From JAADHX01 sp964569385 (lineage in GTDB: Bacteria; Actinomycetota; Acidimicrobiia; Acidimicrobiales; Poriferisodalaceae), in NCBI GenBank assembly GCA_964569385.1, contig CAZMUM010000077.1:1-6570 (forward strand): a stretch of DNA of 6,570 nt, written 5' to 3'. Under the pieces are notes generated by a model that saw only the letters and a program-made list of their open reading frames with translations, was not told the DNA's origin and did no database searches. The position numbers and the translations under genes were made by a program. Of the stretch, positions 1 to 6,035 are shown in pieces. Numbering within the stretch: position 1 is the stretch's first letter; every line of letters begins with the position of its first letter.

Positions 1-320
1 TTCGAAGTCGATTTGAGCATGGCCCGAGCATTGGCATGACCAGAAAGAGCCCAAACACCCGATGAATCAATTGCACCAGCAAACGCGGTGTCGATAGCGG
101 CCACCATGCAGCAGACCCGGTTGAACACTTCGCACAGGTCCTTAAGCGTTGGAGCAGACAAACCACCGAAATCGACGTCGGCTGCTTCCTCAACAGCCCG
201 AACCAGATCCTTCACCGCCACCGGGGCACCAGCAGGAACCTCAACCGGAACATAACCATCATGACCCGACACTTCTGAACGGTCAAAACCGGTACGACGC
301 AACGATTCCATCACCGACAT
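1..320 (-). CDS. DUF222/13E12-repeat (HNH endonuclease-type) protein, N-terminal fragment
   Basis: The minus strand reads open from an ATG at 320 to the window edge, giving 106 codons with no stop. The protein begins MSVMESLRRTGFDRSEVSGH. From about residue 58 it has the helical pattern of a DUF222 start: 'LSAPTLKDLCEVFNRV', then 'MVAAIDTAFAGAIDSSGVW', then 'GHANARAMLKS'. In that family this region (a helix, then 'ID..G.W' and an alanine-rich helix) precedes a C-terminal HNH nuclease domain, which would lie beyond the window. Such proteins are abundant and multicopy in Actinobacteria; their cellular role is poorly defined. The ATG at 320 has no visible Shine-Dalgarno sequence. A GTG at 326 and a second ATG at 311 are alternatives, and an in-frame TGA at 342-344 limits the upstream extension. 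Whether the HNH domain is present cannot be seen, so nuclease activity is not claimed. The family call comes from pattern recognition only. Confidence 0.68.
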   Translation of the reverse strand, partial: MSVMESLRRTGFDRSEVSGHDGYVPVEVPAGAPVAVKDLVRAVEEAADVDFGGLSAPTLKDLCEVFNRVCCMVAAIDTAFAGAIDSSGVWALSGHANARAMLKSTS

Positions 321-327
321 CAGCACA

Positions 328-390
328 TCACCAGCACAACATCAACACGTAAACATCGGATGAGCGGCGGCACGGCCAGTCGTCGTACAT
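328..390 (-). other. possible 20-residue leader ORF ahead of the DUF222 gene
   Basis: An ATG at 390 lies 7 bases after a GAGG (398-401), a good ribosome binding site. It opens a 20-codon frame beginning MYDDWPCRRS and ending in TGA at 328-330. The stop is 7 bases before the ATG of the DUF222 gene at 320, which lacks a ribosome binding site of its own. The two frames differ, so this is either a translationally coupled leader, the true N-terminus of the DUF222 gene separated by a frameshift, or chance. The peptide resembles nothing I recognise. Confidence 0.25.
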
Positions 391-470
391 CAGCGTTCCT
401 CATGCATTGAACAATACAAAAGGGGTGTGACAGCCAACCAACACACAGCTGTTCGGCGGCCCAAAGCGAC

Positions 471-1376
471 CTAAAGCCAGTTGAACGCGGCGTCGGGGCG
501 CTCAGCCCACTGCGCCTGGCCGGCGCTACGCATCTTCTGGCCAAGTTCGGCCATCTGGGTGCGGTAGAGGTCTGCGCCGATGTGATGCCACTTACCGTGA
601 CCGGGGAAGACCCACTCGACGTTTAGGGTGCTGAGGCGATCCATCGAGTCGGCCAAGTAATCCCATGAATCCCAGGTCTGGTCGGCGGTCACGTCGAGTT
701 CGTTGCGTCGGTGATTCCACATGAGGGTGTCGCCGGTGAACAACCAGCTGTCGCCGATATGGAAGACCATATGGCCCGCAGTGTGGCCCGGCGTGTGAAT
801 TGCAAGAAGTCCGCGGTCGACCTCTGCATCGCCATCGAAAATGTCGGTCGCGTACGGCGCCGCATCTTTGTCGGCCTTATGGATCCAGACGCGAGCGCCG
901 AAGTGTTCGGCCCACCGCTCGGCGTCGGCGACATCGTCGCGGTGACTCAGCAACACATGAGCAACGCCACCAACCTCTTCAACCGCGGGAACCAGCTGGC
1001 GGGCAAACCGGGGCGAGTCGATGAGAACGTTTCCTGCTTCTCGAACAACGAGGTACGAGTGCCCAGCAAAGGAGCTGCGTGCATTGTGACCCAACGCCAA
1101 CACCCCAGGCGTGAGCTCGTGAGGGAACACCGAATCGGCCGCTCGTTGGCGCGGTGAGGTGCCCAACGACTTCGTGGGACACGCTACCGACGCGCGCCAC
1201 ATAGCGGCTTGTTCGGCATCGGTCGAAGGCTGGCGAGCAACGTAAGACCTGCCTTGGGTGTCCATCTCGATTAAGTCGGGAGCCCAATGACGGGCGACGT
1301 CACAGCGGATGCAACGAGTGTCGATGAACCACTGCCCCGCAACGCTGTCGGGGTGTGCTTGTTTAGGATCGGCCAT
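471..1376 (-). CDS. ferredoxin-like domain fused to metallo-beta-lactamase-fold protein
   Basis: This encodes 301 residues in two parts. Residues about 15-70 form a single-cluster ferredoxin-like domain with C22 and C25 in 'CIRCDVARHWAP' and C66 in 'ACPTK'. The usual third cysteine of C-x2-C-x2-C is alanine (A28). Residues about 88-275 form a metallo-beta-lactamase fold: 'FAGHSYLV', 'LLSHRDDVADAERW' (H145, D147, D148, D151), 'HTPGHTAGH' (H198), 'FTGDTL' (D216) and 'FPGHG' (H260). The canonical HxHxDH is replaced by HRDDVAD, so the metal site differs from glyoxalase II; I believe this replacement is shared by ferredoxin-MBL relatives, but that is from memory. A soluble redox-linked hydrolase or oxidoreductase is likely; the substrate is unknown. 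The ATG at 1376 is preferred over an upstream ATG at 1478 because it is preceded by AAGG and avoids overlapping the neighbour. It lies 29 bases downstream of the CDGSH gene, so the two are probably one operon. No membrane segment or signal peptide is seen. Confidence 0.85.
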   Translation of the reverse strand: MADPKQAHPDSVAGQWFIDTRCIRCDVARHWAPDLIEMDTQGRSYVARQPSTDAEQAAMWRASVACPTKSLGTSPRQRAADSVFPHELTPGVLALGHNARSSFAGHSYLVVREAGNVLIDSPRFARQLVPAVEEVGGVAHVLLSHRDDVADAERWAEHFGARVWIHKADKDAAPYATDIFDGDAEVDRGLLAIHTPGHTAGHMVFHIGDSWLFTGDTLMWNHRRNELDVTADQTWDSWDYLADSMDRLSTLNVEWVFPGHGKWHHIGADLYRTQMAELGQKMRSAGQAQWAERPDAAFNWL

Positions 1377-1405
1377 CCGACACCTTAAGAGGCCGGGCCG
1401 ACAGA

Positions 1406-2065
1406 TCAGCCCTTGAAACCAGCTTCGTTGTGGGAACCATCGCAAAGTGGTTTGTTCGACGACTGACCGCAGCGACACAGCGTGACGCGGTTACGAGCCT
1501 CGAGTTGTTCGCCGTTGCTGCACTCAACTGCGATCTCACCGCTAACCCAAAGTGGTCCGTCAGCGGTTATCGCGATGCCGACTGGAAGGTCGGGTTCGAT
1601 AGTTTCGTCGTCGATAGCGTATGTAATCGCTCCCGAGGGACAGCGTTCGACCATAGCCATGGCCTGAGCGCGTACGCGACTGTCGCTGGTTTCGGCCGCC
1701 ATCTTCCAGATGTTTGTGACCTCGTTGCCACAGAACCCTGCATGGGCACAGGTTCCACGGTCGTCGAAGACCTCGATGCCTTCTCCGCCGAGGCTGTTGG
1801 CCCGGTCGGAGTAAGAAACGTCGCCCGCCTGATCGGAGCCGTCCCACTCGGCGTTGGAGTGAGAACCATCGCAAAACGGTTTGTTTTCCGATACCCCGCA
1901 TCGACACAACGCATATCGCGCCCGAGTTTCGATGGCTTCGCCTGTCTTCCAGCCCAAGGGTTCGCCATGCTCGGACATGATTGGCGTCTTGACAGTTAAC
2001 GGCACCTCGCCGCTGACCAGGTACGGCCCCGCCTCGCCAACCTTGATCTGAAACTCATCGCTCAC
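1406..2065 (-). CDS. double CDGSH iron-sulphur protein with central ferredoxin-like segment
   Basis: The 219-residue protein carries two complete CDGSH motifs (C-x-C-x2-S-x3-P-x-C-D-G-S-H). The first, CRCGVSENKPFCDGSH, uses C54, C56, C65 and H69. The second, CRCGQSSNKPLCDGSH, uses C197, C199, C208 and H212. In the mitoNEET/CDGSH family each such 3Cys-1His set holds a [2Fe-2S] cluster. Between them, residues about 98-150 contain C106, C112 and C142 in 'GTCAHAGFC' and 'ERCPSGAI', matching the divergent mono-cluster ferredoxin segment often paired with CDGSH domains. The likely role is cytosolic electron transfer or cluster handling; no partner is proven. The start is GTG at 2065, chosen because AGAGGGG lies 5 bases upstream. 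It is the first gene of a probable operon with the ferredoxin-MBL gene and is transcribed divergently from the acetyltransferase gene. Confidence 0.92.
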   Translation of the reverse strand: MSDEFQIKVGEAGPYLVSGEVPLTVKTPIMSEHGEPLGWKTGEAIETRARYALCRCGVSENKPFCDGSHSNAEWDGSDQAGDVSYSDRANSLGGEGIEVFDDRGTCAHAGFCGNEVTNIWKMAAETSDSRVRAQAMAMVERCPSGAITYAIDDETIEPDLPVGIAITADGPLWVSGEIAVECSNGEQLEARNRVTLCRCGQSSNKPLCDGSHNEAGFKG

Positions 2066-2070
2066 GTGTG

Positions 2071-2077
2071 CCCCTCT
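2071..2077 (-). promoter_or_regulatory. ribosome binding site fixing the GTG start of the CDGSH gene
   Basis: The minus strand reads AGAGGGG here, followed after 5 bases by the GTG at 2065. It is a strong Shine-Dalgarno match and supports a GTG rather than an ATG initiation codon. Confidence 0.65.
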
Positions 2078-2093
2078 AGGTAGAACCGCCAGA

Positions 2094-2121
2094 AGTCTAC
2101 GATGTCATGTTCGGCACGCAA
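2094..2121 (-). promoter_or_regulatory. candidate promoter for the iron-sulphur operon
   Basis: On the minus strand TTGCGT (2116-2121) and TAGACT (2094-2099) are separated by 16 bases, resembling -35 and -10 boxes of the main sigma factor. The -10 box has the TANNNT core; the -35 box matches only TTG. It would give a 5' leader of roughly 20-25 bases containing the AGAGGGG site before the GTG at 2065. This is an unverified match by eye. Confidence 0.35.
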
Positions 2122-2160
2122 GGCGCTCAATATTCGCTCTCTCTGACCGACCGCCCTCGA

Positions 2161-2166
2161 TACAAT
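2161..2166 (+). promoter_or_regulatory. candidate -10 box for leaderless transcription of the GNAT gene
   Basis: TACAAT fits the TANNNT core of actinobacterial -10 boxes. Its last base is 6 bases before the GTG at 2173, the distance expected between a -10 box and the first transcribed base. No Shine-Dalgarno sequence lies before that GTG, which agrees with a leaderless message. No convincing -35 box is seen at 16-18 bases. Confidence 0.45.
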
Positions 2167-2172
2167 TCTGGC

Positions 2173-2685
2173 GTGATCATCAGACAAGAACAACCAGGCG
2201 ACTACGAAGCTATTCAGAACGTGCACCGCGCTGCGTTCGCCGGCGAAGTCGAACCCAAACTTGCGGCCGACCTCAACGCGTCTGGCGACGCCGTGGCCGA
2301 GCTATCTCTTGTGGCCGAACTCGACGGCGTGGTTGTCGGCCATGTCGTGACTAGTCGAGCCACCATCGCCGACTCCGAAGGAAACGAGACACCATCGCTA
2401 GGGCTCGGGCCCATCGGGGTGTTACCTGAGCATCAAGGCAAACACATCGGTTCGGCACTTATGCACGCCTCAATCGCGGCCGCCGACGCCATGGGCCACC
2501 CCATGATGATCTTGCTTGGCAATCCTGCCTACTACAGCCGCTTCGGCTTTGAGCTAGCAGGCGATCATGGCATTGCGCCACCCAATCCGAACTGGGCAGG
2601 AGCGTTCCAGATCCGCCGGTTTCAGAACTACTCTTCGCAGTTAACCGGGACTTTCTCCTACGCCCCGGCCTTCGGCGACGAATAA
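2173..2685 (+). CDS. GNAT-family N-acetyltransferase, YhbS-like
   Basis: The product is 170 residues from the GTG at 2173 and starts MIIRQEQPGDYEAIQNVHRA, the usual first strand and helix of a GNAT fold. Motif A follows in 'GLGPIGVLPEHQGKHIGSAL' (acetyl-CoA pyrophosphate loop Q88-G89-K90-H91-I92-G93; the middle glycine of the common QGxGxG form is histidine). The segment 'LLGNPAYYSRFGFE' is characteristic of the YhbS (COG3153) branch. It should transfer acetyl from acetyl-CoA to an amine; the acceptor cannot be read from the sequence. The frame extends upstream to an ATG at 2107, but the extra 22 residues (with 'SLSLTDRPRYNSG') do not look like GNAT and overlap both candidate promoters, so the GTG is preferred. 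Transcribed away from the CDGSH gene and followed after 112 bases by typA. Confidence 0.87.
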   Translation: MIIRQEQPGDYEAIQNVHRAAFAGEVEPKLAADLNASGDAVAELSLVAELDGVVVGHVVTSRATIADSEGNETPSLGLGPIGVLPEHQGKHIGSALMHASIAAADAMGHPMMILLGNPAYYSRFGFELAGDHGIAPPNPNWAGAFQIRRFQNYSSQLTGTFSYAPAFGDE

Positions 2686-2797
2686 CGTTCCGACCTCGAT
2701 GAGCGCTATCTGAGCCTGCCGCTGGCACAATAGAGGATTCCCCTCCGCGCTGTGCTGCTCGCCCAAGCCTCACGCGTCTGATCGAAGGCATCTGGCC

Positions 2798-4663
2798 ATG
2801 AGCGCCGAACCACAACTCTCTTCGCGCGCCGACATGCGCAACATCGCCATTATTGCTCACGTCGACCATGGCAAGACCACCCTCGTCGATGCCATGTTGC
2901 ATCAGTCGGGTGCGTTCCGCGCCAACGAGAAAGTCCAAGAGCGAGTCATGGACTCGATGGATCTCGAGCGCGAGAAGGGCATCACCATTCTCGCCAAGAA
3001 CACCGCGGTCCGGTACCAGACAACGGCGGGCGAAGAGATCAAGATCAACATCGTCGACACTCCTGGTCACGCCGACTTTGGTGGCGAGGTCGAGCGGGCG
3101 CTAACCATGGTCGATGGCGTCGTGCTGCTGGTCGATTCGTCGGAGGGTCCACTTCCCCAGACTCGCTTCGTGCTCCGCAAAGCTCTCGCGCTTGAACTCT
3201 CAATCGTGCTCGTGGTTAACAAGATCGACCGGCCAGACGCCCGAATCGCCGAGGTCGTCGACGCCGCGTATGAGTTGTTCATGGACCTCGACGCCACCGA
3301 CGACCAAATCGACTTTCCGATCGTCTACTGCAACGCTCGAGATGGGCTTGCCACCCTCGACCTCGAACAACCCGGCACCGACCTACGGCCGCTGTTCGAC
3401 ACGGTGCTCGAAACGGTGAAGCCGCCGTCGTTCGACCCCAATCATCCGCTCCAGGCGCTGGTAACCAACCTCGACTCCAATCCCTACGTTGGTCGTTTGG
3501 CTATGTGTCGCATGGTTCACGGCAGCATCAAGCGAGGCCAGACGGTCAGCTGGTGCCGTGCCGACGGCACCATCGAACGGGTCAAGATCGGCGAACTTTA
3601 TGTAACCGAAGCCCTTATCAGGGAAGAAGCCGAGCTCGTAGAGGCCGGCGAGATATTCGCGGTATCAGGCATCGAGGACATCACCATCGGAGAGACCCTC
3701 GCCGATCTCGAGAACCCGACCCCTCTGCCAGTAATTACTGTCGACGAGCCGAGCTTGTCGATGACCATCGGCATTAACACTTCGCCTCTCGCTGGCAAGG
3801 ACGGCAAGAAACTCACGGCCAGGCTCATCAAGGCCAGGCTCGACGCCGAACTCGTTGGCAACGTGTCGATCAGGGTCAAAGACACCGAACGCCCCGATGC
3901 TTGGGAAGTCCAAGGACGAGGCGAGCTACAGCTTGCGGTTCTGGTCGAGCAGATGCGGCGCGAAGGTTTCGAGCTCACGGTAGGCAAACCTGTCGTAGTT
4001 ACCAAGGAGATCGACGGCACCCTGCACGAGCCGACCGAGCGGGTCAGCATCGACATTCCCGAAGAACACATGGGTGCGGTTACCCAGCTCCTTGGCGAAC
4101 GCAAGGCCAACATGCTCGACATGTCGAACCACGGAACCGGCTGGATCAGGCTCGACTACATCGTGCCTGCCCGCGGCCTCATTGGTTTCCGCACGGAGTT
4201 CCTCACAGAGACCAGGGGCACTGGCTTAATGAACCACGTGTTCGAGGGCTACACACCATGGAGTGGCGACATTCGCACCCGTCGATCGGGTTCTGTTGTA
4301 TCTGATCGCAGCGGTCACGTAACTGGTTATGCCGTGGCCGCCATTCAGGAGCGCTCGTCACTGCTCGTTGGCCCTGGCACCGAGGTCTACCAAGGCATGG
4401 TCATCGGCGAAAACCCACGGCCCGAAGAAATGGACGTCAACATCTGCCGCGAAAAAAAGCAGACCAACGTTCGTGCTGCGGCCGCCGACGACACGATCCG
4501 CCTTACCCCACCGCGGCTGCTCACGTTGGAACAGGCGCTCGAGTTCATCGCCGACGACGAAAGCGTCGAAGTCACGCCGTCGTTTGTTCGCCTGCGAAAG
4601 AACGAACTCGACAGCAACCTTCGGGCCCGGACTCGCAAACGCCTTCAACGCGACCGGGCCTAG
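2798..4663 (+). CDS. typA: TypA/BipA ribosome-associated translational GTPase
   Basis: This 621-residue protein has the full TypA architecture. The GTPase domain holds G1 'AHVDHGKT' (20-27), switch I 'REKGITI' (58-64), G3 'DTPGH' (87-91), G4 'NKID' (141-144) and a G5-position 'CNAR' (178-181), where relatives usually have S-A-R/L. Next come an EF-Tu-like beta-barrel (about 215-300), EF-G-like domains (about 310-485, including 'GRGELQLAVLVEQMRREGFE'), and the TypA-specific C-terminal domain with 'NICREKKQTNVRAA' and 'RLTPPRLLTLEQALEFI'. TypA binds the 70S ribosome with GTP and supports ribosome assembly and growth under stress or cold. The ATG at 2798 follows GAAGG (2784-2788) by 9 bases. It gives a 12-residue extension before the conserved 'MRNIAIIAHVDHGK', whose own ATG (2834) lacks a ribosome binding site. 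It converges on the VOC gene 11 bases downstream. Confidence 0.97.
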   Translation: MSAEPQLSSRADMRNIAIIAHVDHGKTTLVDAMLHQSGAFRANEKVQERVMDSMDLEREKGITILAKNTAVRYQTTAGEEIKINIVDTPGHADFGGEVERALTMVDGVVLLVDSSEGPLPQTRFVLRKALALELSIVLVVNKIDRPDARIAEVVDAAYELFMDLDATDDQIDFPIVYCNARDGLATLDLEQPGTDLRPLFDTVLETVKPPSFDPNHPLQALVTNLDSNPYVGRLAMCRMVHGSIKRGQTVSWCRADGTIERVKIGELYVTEALIREEAELVEAGEIFAVSGIEDITIGETLADLENPTPLPVITVDEPSLSMTIGINTSPLAGKDGKKLTARLIKARLDAELVGNVSIRVKDTERPDAWEVQGRGELQLAVLVEQMRREGFELTVGKPVVVTKEIDGTLHEPTERVSIDIPEEHMGAVTQLLGERKANMLDMSNHGTGWIRLDYIVPARGLIGFRTEFLTETRGTGLMNHVFEGYTPWSGDIRTRRSGSVVSDRSGHVTGYAVAAIQERSSLLVGPGTEVYQGMVIGENPRPEEMDVNICREKKQTNVRAAAADDTIRLTPPRLLTLEQALEFIADDESVEVTPSFVRLRKNELDSNLRARTRKRLQRDRA

Positions 4664-4678
4664 CTGCGAACTCGCTAG
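4660..4678. repeat. small inverted repeat spanning two convergent stop codons
   Basis: CTAGC (4660-4664) and GCTAG (4674-4678) form a perfect 5-base inverted repeat around 9 bases. The typA stop (TAG, 4661-4663) and the opposing VOC stop (TAG, 4675-4677) each lie inside one arm. There is no T-tract on either side, so it is not a convincing terminator. Confidence 0.25.
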
Positions 4679-5103
4679 CGGGCGAATACCTGGTCGTCGT
4701 TGGCGAAACTTTTGAACTCGAGGGCGTTGCCGGCCGGATCACGAAAGAACATGGTGTGTTGCTCGCCAACCTCGCCCTCAAACCGGACGTGCGGTTCAAT
4801 GACGAACTCGACCTGCCACTCCTGTAGACGCGCCGCAAGAGCGTTCCACGAGTCGAAGTCGAGGATGACCCCGAAGTGCGGCACCGGTACGTCGTCGCCA
4901 TCGACGGGGTTGGTGGTCGCCGGGCCGTCGGTCTCGAAGCTGCGTACTTCATGGACGACTAGCTGGTGCCCGTACATGTCGAAGTCGGTCCACTGCTCGG
5001 ACGATCTGCCCTCGGCGAACCCCAGAACGTTGCCGTAGAAAGCCCTGGCGTTGCCAAGGTCGTCGACGGCGATAGCGAGATGGAACCGCTGGTACGCGCT
5101 CAA
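4675..5103 (-). CDS. VOC-family protein (glyoxalase/extradiol dioxygenase-like)
   Basis: The 142-residue protein begins MSAYQRFHLAIAVDDLGNAR and contains both beta-alpha-beta-beta-beta halves of a VOC fold. The first half is 'FHLAIAVDDL...AFYGNVLGF'; the second starts at 'PHFGVILDFDSWNALAARL' and ends 'MFFRDPAGNALEFKSF'. H8, H76 and E129 sit where the 2-His-1-carboxylate metal site of extradiol dioxygenases and glyoxalases lies, so a divalent metal is likely bound. Whether it acts as dioxygenase, isomerase or lyase cannot be told. The overall look matches the small 'predicted dioxygenase' group (COG3565). The start is TTG at 5103, preceded by GGAGG with 6 bases between; a longer upstream reading to 5241 would overlap the cupin gene and looks like shadow sequence. 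It is the last gene of the operon, 16 bases after the cupin stop. Confidence 0.88.
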   Translation of the reverse strand: MSAYQRFHLAIAVDDLGNARAFYGNVLGFAEGRSSEQWTDFDMYGHQLVVHEVRSFETDGPATTNPVDGDDVPVPHFGVILDFDSWNALAARLQEWQVEFVIEPHVRFEGEVGEQHTMFFRDPAGNALEFKSFANDDQVFAR

Positions 5104-5109
5104 CTCGAG

Positions 5110-5114
5110 CCTCC
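5110..5114 (-). promoter_or_regulatory. ribosome binding site fixing the TTG start of the VOC gene
   Basis: GGAGG on the minus strand stands 6 bases before the TTG at 5103 and just after the cupin stop codon (TGA, 5120-5122). It is the best Shine-Dalgarno match of this operon and supports TTG initiation. Confidence 0.7.
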
Positions 5115-5119
5115 GTGTC

Positions 5120-5521
5120 TCAACTCTCGGGGCGTTCGATTTGGTGATCGGTCGGCTGTGGCGTGACCGCCATGACCTTGACACCGTCGGCTGGGGTTTC
5201 GAAGCGATGCCATACCCCGCACGGCACCACCAGTACCTCACCAGCGGTCATCTCATGGACAATCTCAACACCATCGGACAGCAAAGTCAGCCTGGTTGAA
5301 CCCTCGACAACCATCACTATTTCGTCGCCGTGCGGGTGGCGCTCCCACTGGCTGTTGCCCGCATAGTGCGCGACGAATATCGCCCCATTGCGATAGCCAG
5401 ATACAACCCCAAACGCCCCCGACGCATCGGCATCGGACATTTCGGGGGTACGGTTGGCCAGGAACGTCAGCCCCGCTAAGGCCTTATCGAGGGCAACTGG
5501 GTCTGAGGCGAGTTCGATCAT
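5120..5521 (-). CDS. small single-domain cupin protein
   Basis: The 133-residue product is a single cupin barrel. Cupin motif 1 is 'RHPHGDEIVMVVEG', with metal-ligand candidates H62, H64 and E67. Motif 2 is 'GEVLVVPCGVWHRFE', with H105. All four ligands of a metal-binding cupin are therefore present. The phrase 'HPHGDEIVMVVEGSTRLTL' resembles stand-alone cupins annotated only as domain proteins. It could be a dioxygenase, an isomerase or a small-molecule-binding accessory protein; the sequence does not decide. The ATG at 5521 was chosen because the cupin-like sequence starts soon after it. The 43 residues upstream of it in the same open frame overlap the [2Fe-2S] gene and look non-native. No strong ribosome binding site is visible. 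It lies 34 bases after the [2Fe-2S] subunit gene and 16 before the VOC gene, so it is probably co-transcribed. Confidence 0.88.
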   Translation of the reverse strand: MIELASDPVALDKALAGLTFLANRTPEMSDADASGAFGVVSGYRNGAIFVAHYAGNSQWERHPHGDEIVMVVEGSTRLTLLSDGVEIVHEMTAGEVLVVPCGVWHRFETPADGVKVMAVTPQPTDHQIERPES

Positions 5522-5555
5522 GTTCTGACGGTACTCGCACCCTGTGACACTCAAG

Positions 5556-6035
5556 CTACCGCTCGATCTTCTCTGATTTGGAAGCTGCGGCCACGGCCTC
5601 AAATATTGTCGTGTAACCAGTGCACCGACACAGGTTCCCTGACAGCCCAATCTTGATTTCTTCGAGTGAGGGCTCGGGCGTGCGATCTAAAAGAGCGCGG
5701 GCCGACATCAACATCCCCGGAGTGCAGAACCCGCATTGCACTCCGCCACATTCGAGAATGCTGGTCTGGAGCGGATGCATCTCGTCGCCATCCATCAGAC
5801 CCTCAACGGTCGAGATTTCACGACCCTGAGCCTGAGCGGCCAGATACGAACACGAGTTAATGGGTTGGCCATCGAGCAACACCATGCAGGCGCCGCACTC
5901 GCAGTCGTCGCACCCTTCCTTGGTTCCGGTTAGCCCAAGTTCGTCGCGTAGAACTCCCGAAAGGTTTCGGTCTACGTCGGCTGTCACCGGATAATCAACA
6001 CCGTTGACTCGAAGTTCGTAGATCTCGCTCATCAT
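5556..6035 (-). CDS. xanthine dehydrogenase/CO dehydrogenase-family [2Fe-2S] small subunit
   Basis: The 159-residue protein is a complete small subunit of a molybdenum hydroxylase. The N-terminal plant-ferredoxin-like domain holds cluster II through C42, C47, C50 ('GCDDCECGAC') and C62. The C-terminal helical domain holds cluster I through C101 and C104 ('VQCGFCTPGM') and C136 and C138 ('GNLCRCTGY'). These clusters carry electrons from the molybdopterin site of the large subunit to the FAD subunit. C45 is an additional cysteine inside the first motif, next to the normal ligands. Two ATGs stand in tandem: the first (6035) overlaps the FAD-subunit stop by 4 bases (ATGA), while the second (6032) has better spacing (7 bases) from GGAG. 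Overlap with the FAD-subunit gene indicates translational coupling. The enzyme's substrate cannot be assigned from this subunit. Confidence 0.95.
   Translation of the reverse strand: MMSEIYELRVNGVDYPVTADVDRNLSGVLRDELGLTGTKEGCDDCECGACMVLLDGQPINSCSYLAAQAQGREISTVEGLMDGDEMHPLQTSILECGGVQCGFCTPGMLMSARALLDRTPEPSLEEIKIGLSGNLCRCTGYTTIFEAVAAASKSEKIER

Noticed and set aside
418..450. Possible minus-strand terminator after the ferredoxin-MBL gene
   Set aside because: GTGTG/CACAC arms are only 5 bases with a 12-base loop, and the four Ts are separated from the stem by Cs; too weak to call.
711..1157. Plus-strand 148-codon open frame
   Set aside because: It lies entirely antisense to the ferredoxin-MBL gene; the protein has no family features.
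1377..1478. 34-residue N-terminal extension of the ferredoxin-MBL protein
   Set aside because: It would overlap the end of the CDGSH gene by 73 bases, and its sequence is a frame-shifted copy of that gene's coding region; the ATG at 1376 has its own AAGG.
1430..1999. Plus-strand 189-codon open frame
   Set aside because: It is antisense to the CDGSH gene, mirrors its codons, has no recognisable domain and no ribosome binding site.
2107..2172. 22-residue N-terminal extension of the GNAT protein
   Set aside because: The extension does not resemble a GNAT start and overlaps the candidate -10 box at 2161-2166.
2723..2731. TGGCACAAT as a sigma-54 or extended -10 promoter of typA
   Set aside because: The sigma-54 second element TTGC is absent. 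The extended -10 reading has no -35 partner at proper spacing, and the box itself matches poorly.
2731..2745. GAGGATTCCCCTC hairpin between GNAT and typA
   Set aside because: The stem is only 4 bases with no T-tract, so it cannot be called a terminator or attenuator.
2459..3070. Minus-strand 203-codon open frame across the GNAT/typA junction
   Set aside because: It spans two well-supported plus-strand genes and shows arginine-rich shadow composition.
3598..4122. Minus-strand 174-codon open frame
   Set aside because: It is a serine-rich shadow of the typA reading frame.
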